Shown in pieces: positions 35,279 to 43,829 of a stretch of 64,000 nt of DNA. The DNA comes from an uncultured Oscillospiraceae bacterium (lineage in GTDB: Bacteria; Bacillota; Clostridia; Oscillospirales; Oscillospiraceae), in assembly GCA_947629795.1 (NCBI GenBank), contig CANRFC010000007.1, positions 23,931-87,930 of the forward strand, given 5' to 3'. The notes under the pieces were generated by a model that ran no database searches, was not told where the DNA came from, and saw nothing but the letters and a program-made list of their open reading frames with translations. How positions within the stretch are numbered: position 1 is the first letter of the stretch; the number at the start of each line of letters is the position of its first letter. The position numbers and the translations under genes are program-made.

Positions 35279-35410
35279 GAGGAAGAAGGAGCCTGCGGAT
35301 ATGGAGTTTCCGGCAAGCCCCACATGCCGGAAACGGAATGGAGCGGGCTTCTTCTGACGAGGTCAGTCATAGAGATGACCTCTCAGCGCAAAGATAAAAA
35401 CAGATATATC

Positions 35411-36124
35411 TTATTTTTTCCCGCTCCACCGGTTGGTCATATTGTAGTTGACCCGCTCGCCGGTGGTGTGGATGATCTGCAGCAGGGACTGGTAGGGGCC
35501 CGGATAGTTTTTGGCCAGGGCGTCGTTGCCCATCGCGGGGAAGGAGTCGGCCCCCTTCTCCCTGACCTGCTCGGCCAGGGCGTCTACGTAGTCGGCCTCG
35601 GAGAAGATCATGTCGGCGTTGATGCACCCAGTGGAGAAGTGGGGGGTGGGAATGGAGAAGAAGTTCTCGTTCTGGGTGCCCGAGGAGCGGTAGAGGTAGC
35701 GGAACATCTTGTAGATGGCCGAGGAGAGGTAGTCCGAGGCCGCCTGCACCGCCTTCTTGCTCCCGGTCTTGCCCAGCAGGTCGAAGAGCACGCTTACCGA
35801 GTTCACCAGCAGCTTCCGGTTAAGGGTGGCCATGATGGAGCCGTGGAGCACGTTGTCCCGCTGGGCCCCCTCGTCATAGAGCTCCTCCGCCCCGATGGTG
35901 ACCCCCTCCCGGATCATGGACCGGCCCAGCAGAAAGTCGGCGGAGACCCGGTAGTAGTCGCAGGCCCGGCGCACAAAGGCCAGGCCGGGCTCCCGCACCC
36001 CGTTTTCATAGTGGGACAGCAGGGCCTGGGAGATGCCCAGGTCCTTGGCGGCAGAGCGCTGGCTGACCCCCTTTTCCCGGCGCAGAAGGGAGAGGGATCT
36101 GGCGAAATCGTTGTTGGTTTCCAT
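35411..36124 (-). CDS. XRE-family regulator with uncharacterised C-terminal domain
   Basis: 237 residues. N-terminal helix-turn-helix: FARSLSLLRREKGVSQRSAA, then KDLGISQALLSHYENGVREP and the ACDYYRVSADFLLG end. The remaining 160 residues (VLHGSIMATLNRKLLVNSVS and onward) form a mostly helical domain I cannot name. Transcribed divergently from pta, from TTTACA-17-TATACT (36157-36185). Confidence 0.85.
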   Translation of the reverse strand: METNNDFARSLSLLRREKGVSQRSAAKDLGISQALLSHYENGVREPGLAFVRRACDYYRVSADFLLGRSMIREGVTIGAEELYDEGAQRDNVLHGSIMATLNRKLLVNSVSVLFDLLGKTGSKKAVQAASDYLSSAIYKMFRYLYRSSGTQNENFFSIPTPHFSTGCINADMIFSEADYVDALAEQVREKGADSFPAMGNDALAKNYPGPYQSLLQIIHTTGERVNYNMTNRWSGKK

Positions 36125-36156
36125 AGACTCACACCCCGATTAAAAACTGTACGTAT

Positions 36157-36185
36157 AGTATAGACAAAACAATACAACTTGTAAA
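36157..36185 (-). promoter_or_regulatory. Promoter of the XRE gene at 35411
   Basis: Minus strand: TTTACA (36180-36185), 17 bp, TATACT (36157-36162). The -10 lies in a GTATAGTATAG repeat that may be an autoregulatory site. Confidence 0.6.
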
Positions 36186-36217
36186 GGAAAATTTTTCGGA
36201 AAATTCGCCGCCCTCCG

Positions 36218-36247
36218 TTGTCTTTTTCGGTGCAGGTGGTGTATAAT
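36218..36247 (+). promoter_or_regulatory. pta promoter
   Basis: TTGTCT (36218-36223), 18 bp, TATAAT (36242-36247), 54 bp before the pta start. Confidence 0.65.
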
Positions 36248-36301
36248 GGAAACAATCCGAAATTTCGGCAAGGAAAAACAACTTTTTTGGAGGGTAAAAA
36301 T

Positions 36302-37282
36302 ATGTTCGGATTCGGCACCATGATCGAAAAGCTCAAACGCGACCCCAAGACCATCGTCTTCACTGAGGGCACCGACCCCCGTATCCTGGAGGCCAGCGCC
36401 CGGCTCCTCTCCGGCACCTGGCTGACTCCCATCCTGGTGGGCAACCCCGACGAGGTGAAGGCCGCCGCCGAGAATGCCGGCTACAACATCCGGGGCGCCA
36501 AGATCGTCGATCCCAACAACTACGAGAAGATGGACGAGATGGTGGCCAAGATGGTGGAGCTGCGCAAGGGCAAGATGACCGAGGAGGAGTGCCGCAAGAA
36601 GCTCCTCCAGGCCAACTACTTCGGCACCATGCTGGTGGCCATGAAGGAGGCCGACTGCCTGCTGGGCGGCGCCACCTACTCCACCGCCGACACGGTCCGT
36701 CCCGCACTCCAGCTCATCAAGACCAAGCCGGGCAACAAGATCGTCTCCTCCTGCTTCATCCTGGTGCGCGAGTCCGCCACCGGTGACAACGAGGTCCTGG
36801 CCATGGGCGACTGCGCCATCAACATCAAGCCCGACGAGGACCAGCTGGTGGAGATCGCCCAGGAGACCGCCCTGTGCGCCCGCACCTTCGGCATCGACCC
36901 CAAGGTGGCCTTCCTGAGCTACTCCACCCACGGCTCCGGCTCCGGCGAGGACGTGGACAAGATGCGCAACGCCTACCAGAAGCTCCGGGCCATGAACCCC
37001 GACTTCGACGTGGACGGCGAGCTCCAGTTCGACGCCGCCGTCTCCCCCCGGGTGGCCCAGACCAAGTGCGCCGACTCCAAGGTGGCCGGCTACGCCAACA
37101 CCTTCATCTTCCCCGACATCAACGCCGGCAACATCGGCTACAAGATCGCCCAGCGCCTGGGCAATTTCGACGCCTACGGCCCCATCCTCCTGGGCCTCAA
37201 CGCTCCGGTGAACGACCTCTCCCGGGGCTGCAACGCCATCGAGGTCTACTCCATGGCCATCATCACCGCCGCCCTGAGCTAA
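36302..37282 (+). CDS. pta: Phosphate acetyltransferase
   Basis: 326 residues behind GGAGGG. Short Pta form without the N-terminal regulatory domain: IVFTEGTDPRILEASARLL, LGGATYSTADTVRPALQLIK, and the C-terminal SRGCNAIEVYSMAIITAA. It interconverts acetyl-CoA and acetyl phosphate in fermentative acetate formation. No ackA lies next to it here; it is monocistronic with a strong terminator. Confidence 0.95.
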   Translation: MFGFGTMIEKLKRDPKTIVFTEGTDPRILEASARLLSGTWLTPILVGNPDEVKAAAENAGYNIRGAKIVDPNNYEKMDEMVAKMVELRKGKMTEEECRKKLLQANYFGTMLVAMKEADCLLGGATYSTADTVRPALQLIKTKPGNKIVSSCFILVRESATGDNEVLAMGDCAINIKPDEDQLVEIAQETALCARTFGIDPKVAFLSYSTHGSGSGEDVDKMRNAYQKLRAMNPDFDVDGELQFDAAVSPRVAQTKCADSKVAGYANTFIFPDINAGNIGYKIAQRLGNFDAYGPILLGLNAPVNDLSRGCNAIEVYSMAIITAALS

Positions 37283-37380
37283 AGGCGCGGTACAAAGGCG
37301 GGAAAGGTTACATATCCGATGACAGGGCGGAAACAGCCCTGTAATCTCTGATTACAAACCGGTATCGCCGCGAAAACAAG

Positions 37381-37420
37381 AAAAAGTGGGACTGCCGACA
37401 TCGGCAGCCCCACTTTTTTA
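37381..37420 (+). terminator. Terminator of pta
   Basis: A 17-bp interrupted stem (one mismatch) includes A5 and T7 tails. Between it and pta are two small hairpins (about 37322-37342 and 37341-37355) of unknown meaning. Confidence 0.85.
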
Positions 37421-37529
37421 CTGGAACAAAAGGACCCCCCTTAACTTGTGAAGGATTTTCCCTTGTGACCCCCAAATATGGACCGGGCAAAAATCTCTAT
37501 GGTAAAAAAGCCGAAAAAATGGAAACCTC

Positions 37530-37581
37530 TTGCGCCGGAGAAAAAAACATGGTATGATTCACCTTGTAACCAAATTGTAAT
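37530..37581 (+). promoter_or_regulatory. Promoter and WalR-type box of the M23 peptidase gene
   Basis: TTGCGC (37530-37535), 17 bp, TATGAT (37553-37558). Immediately downstream TGTAAC-CAAAT-TGTAAT (37565-37581... 37565-37570 and 37576-37581) matches the WalR/YycF consensus TGTWAH-N5-TGTWAH exactly. Placed near +1 it would suit repression, or activation of another start. Confidence 0.6.
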
Positions 37582-37650
37582 AATTCGTTGCCCCCTTGTT
37601 ACCGTTTGGGGGCGGCGAGTACCTTTGCTTAGAGAAAGAGGGTCCTCTCC

Positions 37651-39024
37651 ATGGTCGATCTCACCTCCCGGCTCCGCCGGGCCCGGCCCCTGGTCCAGCG
37701 CTTCGCCTTCCTGGCTCTGTCCATCACGGTGGGCGCCGGCTCCATCCTGGGCTGCTTTTACACCCCCAGCTACGCCGTGAGCGTAGACGGCGTGGAACTG
37801 GCCCGGGTGAGCACCAAGGAGGAGGTGGCCGAGGCCATCGGCCGGGTGGAGCAGCGGGCCGGGTCCATCCTGGGCCGGCCCTATACCCTGGACGCCTCGG
37901 TGGACTTCGGCTTCGGCCTGAGCGAGAAGGAGTCCCTTACCACCACCGCCAAGGTGGAGAGCTACCTGTTCAACCACATCAACGAGGTGGTCAAGGCCTC
38001 CATCCTCACCGTGGACGGCAAGACCGTAGGGGCCGTGGCAAATCCTGCCGACCTGGCCGATCTGCTGGACGACCTGAAGGCCCCCTACCTGACCGATGAC
38101 ACCGTCTCCTCCGACTTTGTGGAGGATGTGAAGGTGAGCCGGGACTATGTCTCGACTGACGAGCTCACCGACCTGGCCGACCTGCGCGCCGCCCTCACCC
38201 AGCTCCGGGAGGAGCGGGTGGAGTACACCGTGGAGGCCGGCGACACCCTCATCGGCATCGCCAAGACCCACGACCTCACCCTGGACGGGCTGCTGGAGCT
38301 CAACCCCCAGCAGGATGTGAACAGCCTCTTCCCCGGGGATGTGCTCACCATCTCCCTGGAGGTGCCCTATCTGTCGGTGGAGACCGTGGAGCACAAGGTC
38401 TACGACGACGTGCTTCCCTTCGATACCCAGGAGGTCCCCGACGACACCCTCTATGAGGGGGACAGCAAGGTCCTCACCGAGGGCGTGGACGGCACCGCCA
38501 CCTATGATGTGACCATCACCAGCGTCAACGGCGCCGAGGTGGAGCGGGTGGTCAACTCCACCACGCCCATCGTCCAGCCCACCACCCAGGTCCTGGCCGT
38601 GGGTACCAAGGAGCGGCCCAAGACCATGGCCACCGGCAGCTTCCAGTGGCCTCTCCGGGGCACCATTACCTCCCAGTACGGCTACCGCCGGATCTTCGGC
38701 AGCTCCAGCTTCCACTCCGGCCTGGACATCGCCGCCCCCTACGGCACCAAGATCGCCGCCGCCGACGGCGGCAAGGTGACCTTCGCCGGCACCGGCACGG
38801 GCAAGAACTGGAGCTACGGCAACTTCGTGATGATCGACCACGAGAACGGCTATGTCACCATCTACGCCCACTGCTCCAGCCTGGACGTGAAGGCGGGGGA
38901 GCGGGTCTACAAGGGCCAGACCATCGCCCGGGTGGGCTCCACCGGCCGCTCCACCGGCAACCACTGCCACTTCACCGTGAAGGTCAATGGCTCCACCGCC
39001 AATCCCCTGAACTATCTGCCCTGA
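37651..39024 (+). CDS. LysM-G5-M23 peptidoglycan endopeptidase
   Basis: 457 residues behind AAAGAGGG. N-terminal membrane anchor or signal (about 17-42), then a LysM module (VEYTVEAGDTLIGIAKTHDL, about 190-232), a G5 region (about 245-305) and a C-terminal M23 domain with the zinc ligands in SSFHSGLDIAAPYGT, then YAHCSSLD and HCHFTVKVNG. It should cut peptide crosslinks in cell-wall or spore peptidoglycan. Single gene with a WalR-type box upstream and a strong terminator downstream. Confidence 0.93.
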   Translation: MVDLTSRLRRARPLVQRFAFLALSITVGAGSILGCFYTPSYAVSVDGVELARVSTKEEVAEAIGRVEQRAGSILGRPYTLDASVDFGFGLSEKESLTTTAKVESYLFNHINEVVKASILTVDGKTVGAVANPADLADLLDDLKAPYLTDDTVSSDFVEDVKVSRDYVSTDELTDLADLRAALTQLREERVEYTVEAGDTLIGIAKTHDLTLDGLLELNPQQDVNSLFPGDVLTISLEVPYLSVETVEHKVYDDVLPFDTQEVPDDTLYEGDSKVLTEGVDGTATYDVTITSVNGAEVERVVNSTTPIVQPTTQVLAVGTKERPKTMATGSFQWPLRGTITSQYGYRRIFGSSSFHSGLDIAAPYGTKIAAADGGKVTFAGTGTGKNWSYGNFVMIDHENGYVTIYAHCSSLDVKAGERVYKGQTIARVGSTGRSTGNHCHFTVKVNGSTANPLNYLP

Positions 39025-39080
39025 AAAAGCGGAGGCTCCCCTGCCCTTTTGAGCAAGCCCCCCGATATTTCAACAAGGCG

Positions 39081-39120
39081 ACCCCCCATGCAGGCTTGTT
39101 TCCTGCATGGGGGGTCTTTT
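39081..39120 (+). terminator. Terminator of the M23 peptidase gene
   Basis: Perfect 14-bp stem (39081-39094 with 39102-39115) with a 7-nt loop, then CTTTT. Confidence 0.85.
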
Positions 39121-39228
39121 GCTGCAGCGTATCCTGTTTGCACTTGTGCATTAGGGATCGAAAATACCGAATTGTCGCAGATTTCCGGCTTCTGCAGAAA
39201 ATCATACTATCTGCATGGACAAATGCTC

Positions 39229-40041
39229 TTACAGCTTCTCCGCCACCTCGGTGAGGTAGTTGGGGGCGGCCTCGATGCGCCCGGCATCCACGGCGGCGGC
39301 CAGGGCGGGGTCAATGGGCAGCTTGGCCAGCACCGGCAGGGCGTGGCGCTGGGCGATGTCGTCGATGTGGCTCTCCCCGAACACCGAGTGGCGCTTGCCG
39401 CAGTCGGGGCACTGGAAGTAGCTGTAATTCTCGATGAGGCCCAGGATGGGGATCTTCATCATCTCGGCCATCTTCACGGCCTTCTCCACGATCATGCTCA
39501 CCAGCTCCTGGGGAGAGGTGACCACGATGATGCCGTCCACCGGCAGGGACTGGAAGACGGTGAGGGGCACGTCTCCCGTTCCGGGAGGCATGTCCACGAA
39601 CATGTAGTCCACGTCCCCCCACTGCACGTCGGTCCAGAATTGCTTCACCGCTCCGGCGATGAGGCTGCCCCGCCAGACCACCGGGTCGGACTCGTTGTCC
39701 ACCAGGAGGTTGAGGGACATGAGCTTCACTCCCAGGATGCTCTCCACCGGGAGGATGCCCAGCTCGTTGCCCTCGGCCCGCTGATGGACGCCGAAGGCCT
39801 TGGGGATGGAGGGGCCGGTGATGTCGGCGTCCAGCACGGCGGCCTGCTTGCCGCTGCCCTGGACGGCGGCGGCCAGGGCGGCGGTGACCAGGCTTTTGCC
39901 CACTCCACCCTTGCCGGACATGACGGCGATGACCTTCTTCACATGGGAGTTGGGGTTGGCCTTGGCCTTGAAGTCGAACTCCTCGGTGCGCTCGCCGCAG
40001 CTCTCGGCGCAGGAGGAGCAGTCGTGATTGCAATCTGCCAT
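39229..40041 (-). CDS. mrp: Mrp/NBP35-type P-loop iron-sulfur carrier
   Basis: 270 residues from the ATG at 40041. A cysteine-rich N-terminus (CNHDCSSCAESC), then the deviant Walker A SGKGGVGKS and MPPGTGD, and a CxxC pair in FQCPDCGKRH (near residue 220) that bridges a 4Fe-4S cluster in the dimer. ApbC/Mrp proteins carry iron-sulfur clusters to target enzymes. A longer frame upstream overlaps the neighbouring gene and lacks a site. It follows the kinase gene by 28 bp. Confidence 0.92.
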   Translation of the reverse strand: MADCNHDCSSCAESCGERTEEFDFKAKANPNSHVKKVIAVMSGKGGVGKSLVTAALAAAVQGSGKQAAVLDADITGPSIPKAFGVHQRAEGNELGILPVESILGVKLMSLNLLVDNESDPVVWRGSLIAGAVKQFWTDVQWGDVDYMFVDMPPGTGDVPLTVFQSLPVDGIIVVTSPQELVSMIVEKAVKMAEMMKIPILGLIENYSYFQCPDCGKRHSVFGESHIDDIAQRHALPVLAKLPIDPALAAAVDAGRIEAAPNYLTEVAEKL

Positions 40042-40069
40042 AGTGTTCCGGATCTCCTTTTTGAATTGA

Positions 40070-41008
40070 TTATTTGTATTTATAGCTCCCGCCGCCGATG
40101 AATTCCCGGAGCAGGGAGTTTTTCGCCACCAGGGCGGGGTCGATGGCCTCAAACTCGTCAAAGGCGGCGATGAGGTCCAGCAGCTCGGAGCGGCGGGCGT
40201 TTTCCTGGGGCACCGCCTTGAGCAGGGGCATGGCGTAGTTCTTCATCACCGAGACCTCATAGGGCAGAGAGGAGTCGATGATGACGTGGGCGGTGTCCTT
40301 GTAGGGGGAGATGTAGAGCTTCTCCCCCCGGCGCACATTGGCCCACATGGACAGGGTGCTGGAGACCTCGCTGCCCCGGAAGCGGTAGTCCCGCACCGCC
40401 CTTCGCGTCAGGCGCATCCAGGTGCCCTTGAAGGCCAGCTTTCCCTGGTCCATCACGTTGGAGCGGGCCGAGATGTAGAGCCGGGTGGCCTCGGGGTGGG
40501 GGCCGGCGATGCCGGGGCCCAGGGCGTGGATGCCCTCAAAAATGGCGATCTCGCTATCTCCCAGGCGGAGGGGCCGGCCCTTGGAGGTGTCCCGCATCTG
40601 CCGGGAGAAGTCGAAGTGGGGGACCATGACCTCCTCCCCCCGGCTCAGAAGGGTGAAGGTCTCGTCCAGAAGCTCCATGTCCAGGCACAGGGGGGACTCC
40701 AGGTCGTAGTCCCCGTCGGGGGTCCGGGGGGCGGTGGCGGGGTCCCGGGTCTTGAAGTAGTTGTCCAGGGAGATGGTGTGGGTCTCTACCCCCCGGCGCT
40801 CCAGCTCCTCCTCCAGCTTCAGGGCGGTGGTGGTCTTCCCCGAGCCCGAGGGGCCGGAGAGCAGGACGATGGGGCTGAGCCTGGTCCGCTCCAGGATCTT
40901 GTCGGCGGCGTCGTCGATGCGCTGCTGATAGCTCTCGTCACAGCGCGCCAGGAAGCCGGCGGTATCGGTGCGGATGGCGGCGTTGATCTCGCTTAACTGA
41001 TAGGCCAT
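40070..41008 (-). CDS. Uridine-kinase-like nucleoside kinase
   Basis: 312 residues. Walker A LSGPSGSGKTTT near 50-61, SLDNYFKTRD (the Udk nucleoside-binding DNYF-type motif) and IFEGIHAL. The length exceeds classical Udk (about 210), with an added N-terminal helix and C-terminal region, as in the clostridial 'nucleoside kinase' group. Expected to phosphorylate uridine or cytidine; exact substrate unproven. Probably shares a transcript with mrp. Confidence 0.85.
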   Translation of the reverse strand: MAYQLSEINAAIRTDTAGFLARCDESYQQRIDDAADKILERTRLSPIVLLSGPSGSGKTTTALKLEEELERRGVETHTISLDNYFKTRDPATAPRTPDGDYDLESPLCLDMELLDETFTLLSRGEEVMVPHFDFSRQMRDTSKGRPLRLGDSEIAIFEGIHALGPGIAGPHPEATRLYISARSNVMDQGKLAFKGTWMRLTRRAVRDYRFRGSEVSSTLSMWANVRRGEKLYISPYKDTAHVIIDSSLPYEVSVMKNYAMPLLKAVPQENARRSELLDLIAAFDEFEAIDPALVAKNSLLREFIGGGSYKYK

Positions 41009-41072
41009 GTGGCGGGCTCCTTTCTTCTTGCTTCTATTATGCCGGGTGAGCGGGGAAAATACAAGCCCCTTT

Positions 41073-42587
41073 TTACAGCCCGGCCTTTTCCCCGCAGAGC
41101 TTGTCGATGTCCCGCAGGTACTCCTGGGGGTACTTGGGGTTGGCGCTCCGGGTGAGCTTGCCGGTCAGGGGGTCGATGAACTTGCTCACCCCGCCTCCTC
41201 CCAGGGCCAGGATGGTGTGCAGCTCCTCCATCATGGCGATGTTGTAGAGGCTCCCGGTCCCCGGCCTGGCCCAGCCCACGTTCTCAAAGGAGCCGGACAT
41301 GTACTTCTGGCGGTAGAGGTAATAGGGCTCGTACCCCGCCGCCCGGAGGGTCTCCCAGGCGGCATCCAGGGTCTCCCCCACCGCCCGGGCCCCGTCGGAA
41401 AGGGCGCCGGGATGGGAGCCGAAGCCCGTCTCCTCCATGAGCCTGGCCCCCTTCTTCAGGGCCAGGGTGTGGACGGTGATGTTCTCGGGAGCCAGGGCGA
41501 TGACCTCCGCCAGGGACCGGGCGAAGCCCGCCGGGGAGTCCCCCGGCAGACCGGCGATGAGGTCCATATTCACCTGAAAGTCCCCGGCGGCCCGGACCTG
41601 GCCGTAGGCCCGGCGGATATCGGCGGCGGTGTGGGGGCGGGCCATTGCTTCGAGAACGGAATCGTCCATGGACTGGGGGTTCACCGAGATCCGGTCTACC
41701 CGGTGGCGGGAGAGGACGGCGAGCTTTTCGGGGGTGATGGTGTCGGGCCGGCCCGCCTCCACCGTCCATTCTGAGCACCGGTCCAGGGGCAGATGGGCCT
41801 CCATGGCGGCGAAAATCCGCTCCAACTGGTCCGCATCCAGGGTGGTGGGGGTGCCGCCGCCCACATAGACCGAGCGGACGGCCCGGCCGGAGCGGCGCAG
41901 GCCCTCTCCGGCGGCGGCGATCTCCCGGAGGAGGGCGTCCACAAAGGGCTCCACCAGGGGCAGACACTTGTCCACCGCCGCCGAGATGAAGGAGCAGTAG
42001 ACGCACCGGCTGGGGCAGAAGGGGATGCCCACGTAGAGGGAGACCTCATCGGGGAGAAGGCTCTTCTTCACCGCCACGCTGTGACGGGCGCAGTCCACCG
42101 CCAGCTGGGCGCGGAGGGGAGAGACCCGGTAGGTCTTCTCCAGCTCCTTTTTGGCCTGGGCGGGCGTGGCGCCGGCCCAGAGGGCCCTGGTGGGGATCTT
42201 GGTGGGCCGCACCCCGGTGAGGGAGCCCCAGGGCAGGTCGTGGCCCAAAAAGGCGGTCCCGGCGCTGTAAAACGCCTGCTTCACCGCCCTTTGGACGGTG
42301 TGGTAGACCTGCTCCGGATCAGCGTCCAGTTCCTCGCTGGGGAAGCGCACCACTCCGTTGTGCCAGGTACCCTCCCGCAGGAGCAGAGCGCTCATGTTGG
42401 TGAGCTTTTTCCCCCGGTGGAGGGTGAAGATGACGGCATTGGGCTCGGCGGCCAGAGAGGTGGGCACGGGGGTGTCCGGGTACTCCGGGCGCTCGCCGGG
42501 AAAGAGGGTGAGCATCATCTGCTCGGCGGCGTAGTGGTAGCGCCCGGTGTCCCAGTCCACGTTGTCCGAGGTGAGCCAGAGCTTCAT
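41073..42587 (-). CDS. hemZ: Radical SAM coproporphyrinogen dehydrogenase-like HemZ
   Basis: 504 residues. Radical SAM cluster C191-x3-C195-x2-C198 in PFCPSRCVYCSF, SAM-binding YVGGGTPTTL and the HemN-type motif VNMDLIAGLPGD. The first 180 residues match the HemZ-specific N-terminal domain. HemZ proteins resemble anaerobic coproporphyrinogen oxidases; whether this organism makes haem is not visible here. The stop-start region overlaps the MBL gene by 4 bp. Confidence 0.92.
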   Translation of the reverse strand: MKLWLTSDNVDWDTGRYHYAAEQMMLTLFPGERPEYPDTPVPTSLAAEPNAVIFTLHRGKKLTNMSALLLREGTWHNGVVRFPSEELDADPEQVYHTVQRAVKQAFYSAGTAFLGHDLPWGSLTGVRPTKIPTRALWAGATPAQAKKELEKTYRVSPLRAQLAVDCARHSVAVKKSLLPDEVSLYVGIPFCPSRCVYCSFISAAVDKCLPLVEPFVDALLREIAAAGEGLRRSGRAVRSVYVGGGTPTTLDADQLERIFAAMEAHLPLDRCSEWTVEAGRPDTITPEKLAVLSRHRVDRISVNPQSMDDSVLEAMARPHTAADIRRAYGQVRAAGDFQVNMDLIAGLPGDSPAGFARSLAEVIALAPENITVHTLALKKGARLMEETGFGSHPGALSDGARAVGETLDAAWETLRAAGYEPYYLYRQKYMSGSFENVGWARPGTGSLYNIAMMEELHTILALGGGGVSKFIDPLTGKLTRSANPKYPQEYLRDIDKLCGEKAGL

Positions 42588-43228
42588 CGCCCACCCTCCA
42601 TGGCCATGCGGAGGTAGGGGTTGGTCTGCCGCTCGGCCTCCAGGGTGGTGGGCCGGTCGTGGCCGGGGAGAACGTTAAGGTCATCCTCCAGCTTTCCCAG
42701 GCGGTTCAGGGAGACCATCATCTCATCATAGTCCCCGCCGGGGAGGTCGGTGCGGCCGCAGGAGCCCCGGAAGAGGGTGTCCCCCGAAAAGAGGGTGTCC
42801 CCGCACTTCAGACACACCGAGCCCTTGGTGTGGCCGGGGGTGTGGAGGACGGTGACGTCCAGGTCTCCCACCGGGATGTGGTCCCCCTCGCCGTAGAACT
42901 CCACCCCGGTGAAGTGGGAGCTGTCCAGCTGTCCCTTCAGGGGGAAGAACCGGGGGTCCTCCCCCTGGAAGTCGGCCCGGTGGAGATACACCGCCGGGCG
43001 ATAGCGCCTGCACAGCTCCCCCACGCCCCCCACGTGGTCGTAGTGGCCGTGGGTGAGCAGGATGTGGGTGAGGGTATACCCCCCGTCGGCGAGGAAATGG
43101 CCGACGGTGTCAAGAGTCCGCTCGTCGGCGGCGCCGGGATCGATGAGAGCGGCCTTCCCGGTGCTCTCGTCCCCCAGAAAGTAGCAGTTTTCAAATACAG
43201 AGGGGATATAAATTGCCTTAATATCCAT
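42584..43228 (-). CDS. Metallo-beta-lactamase-fold hydrolase (glyoxalase II-like)
   Basis: 214 residues from the ATG at 43228, preceded by GAGGT inside the end of dtd; an alternative ATG at 43243 overlaps dtd. Metal ligands are in THGHYDHVGG, HTPGHTKGSV and the C-terminal LPGHDRPTTL; FSGDTLFRGSCGRTDLPGG is typical of YcbL-like hydrolases. Substrate unknown. Lies between dtd and hemZ in a tight operon. Confidence 0.9.
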   Translation of the reverse strand: MDIKAIYIPSVFENCYFLGDESTGKAALIDPGAADERTLDTVGHFLADGGYTLTHILLTHGHYDHVGGVGELCRRYRPAVYLHRADFQGEDPRFFPLKGQLDSSHFTGVEFYGEGDHIPVGDLDVTVLHTPGHTKGSVCLKCGDTLFSGDTLFRGSCGRTDLPGGDYDEMMVSLNRLGKLEDDLNVLPGHDRPTTLEAERQTNPYLRMAMEGGR

Positions 43229-43232
43229 TTTG

Positions 43233-43676
43233 TTATACCTCATCCGTGTCCAGCAAAATCGTCACCGGGCCGTCGTTCTGGGAGAAGACCTGCATGTCCG
43301 CCCCGAACTCCCCGTGCTCCACGTGGAAGCCCCGTGCCTCGCACTGGGCCAGAAACCGCTGGTAGAGAGGGATGGCCGTGTCGGGCCGGGCGGCCCCGGT
43401 GAAGCCGGGGCGGCGGGACTTGCAGTCGGCAAAGAGGGTGAACTGGCTGATGACCAGCAGAGAGCCCCCCACCTGCTCTAAATTGAGGTTCATCTTCCCG
43501 TTCTCATCCTCAAAGATGCGCAGCCCGCAGACCTTGTCCGCCAGGTGGTCGCACTCCTTTTCGGTGTCGGCGGGGGCCACCCCCAGCAGGACCAGGAAGC
43601 CCCCGTCGGTCCTGCCCACGGTCTTGCCCTCAATGTCTACGTGGGCCTCCCTGACCCGCATGACCACAGCGCGCAT
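43233..43676 (-). CDS. dtd: D-aminoacyl-tRNA deacylase
   Basis: 147 residues from the ATG behind AGGAGTGA. Starts [18 protein letters not shown], with the conserved [14 protein letters not shown] and the cross-subunit motif [11 protein letters not shown], a slight variant of the canonical [15 protein letters not shown] ends the protein with GPVT present. It hydrolyses D-amino acids from tRNA. First gene of dtd-MBL-hemZ. Confidence 0.95.
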   Translation of the reverse strand: MRAVVMRVREAHVDIEGKTVGRTDGGFLVLLGVAPADTEKECDHLADKVCGLRIFEDENGKMNLNLEQVGGSLLVISQFTLFADCKSRRPGFTGAARPDTAIPLYQRFLAQCEARGFHVEHGEFGADMQVFSQNDGPVTILLDTDEV

Positions 43677-43764
43677 GGTATCACTCCTGAGCACAATATA
43701 TTTCCATTGTACCACAAAAGGGAAAAATTTCAATCCATTTCATGGGGACCGGGGGAGAAAACCG

Positions 43765-43793
43765 TTGCGAATCTTCCGGCGGTCAGATATAAT
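43765..43793 (+). promoter_or_regulatory. Promoter of the MORN-repeat gene
   Basis: TTGCGA (43765-43770), 17 bp, TATAAT (43788-43793), 36 bp before the start codon. Confidence 0.75.
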
Positions 43794-43829
43794 AGGCATA
43801 CCGAAAAATCAGAGAGAGGGGGCATCCCT

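Noticed and set aside
43229..43243. Earlier ATG for the MBL hydrolase
   Set aside because: It would overlap dtd and has no ribosome binding site; the ATG at 43228 has GAGGT at a good distance and matches the family start.
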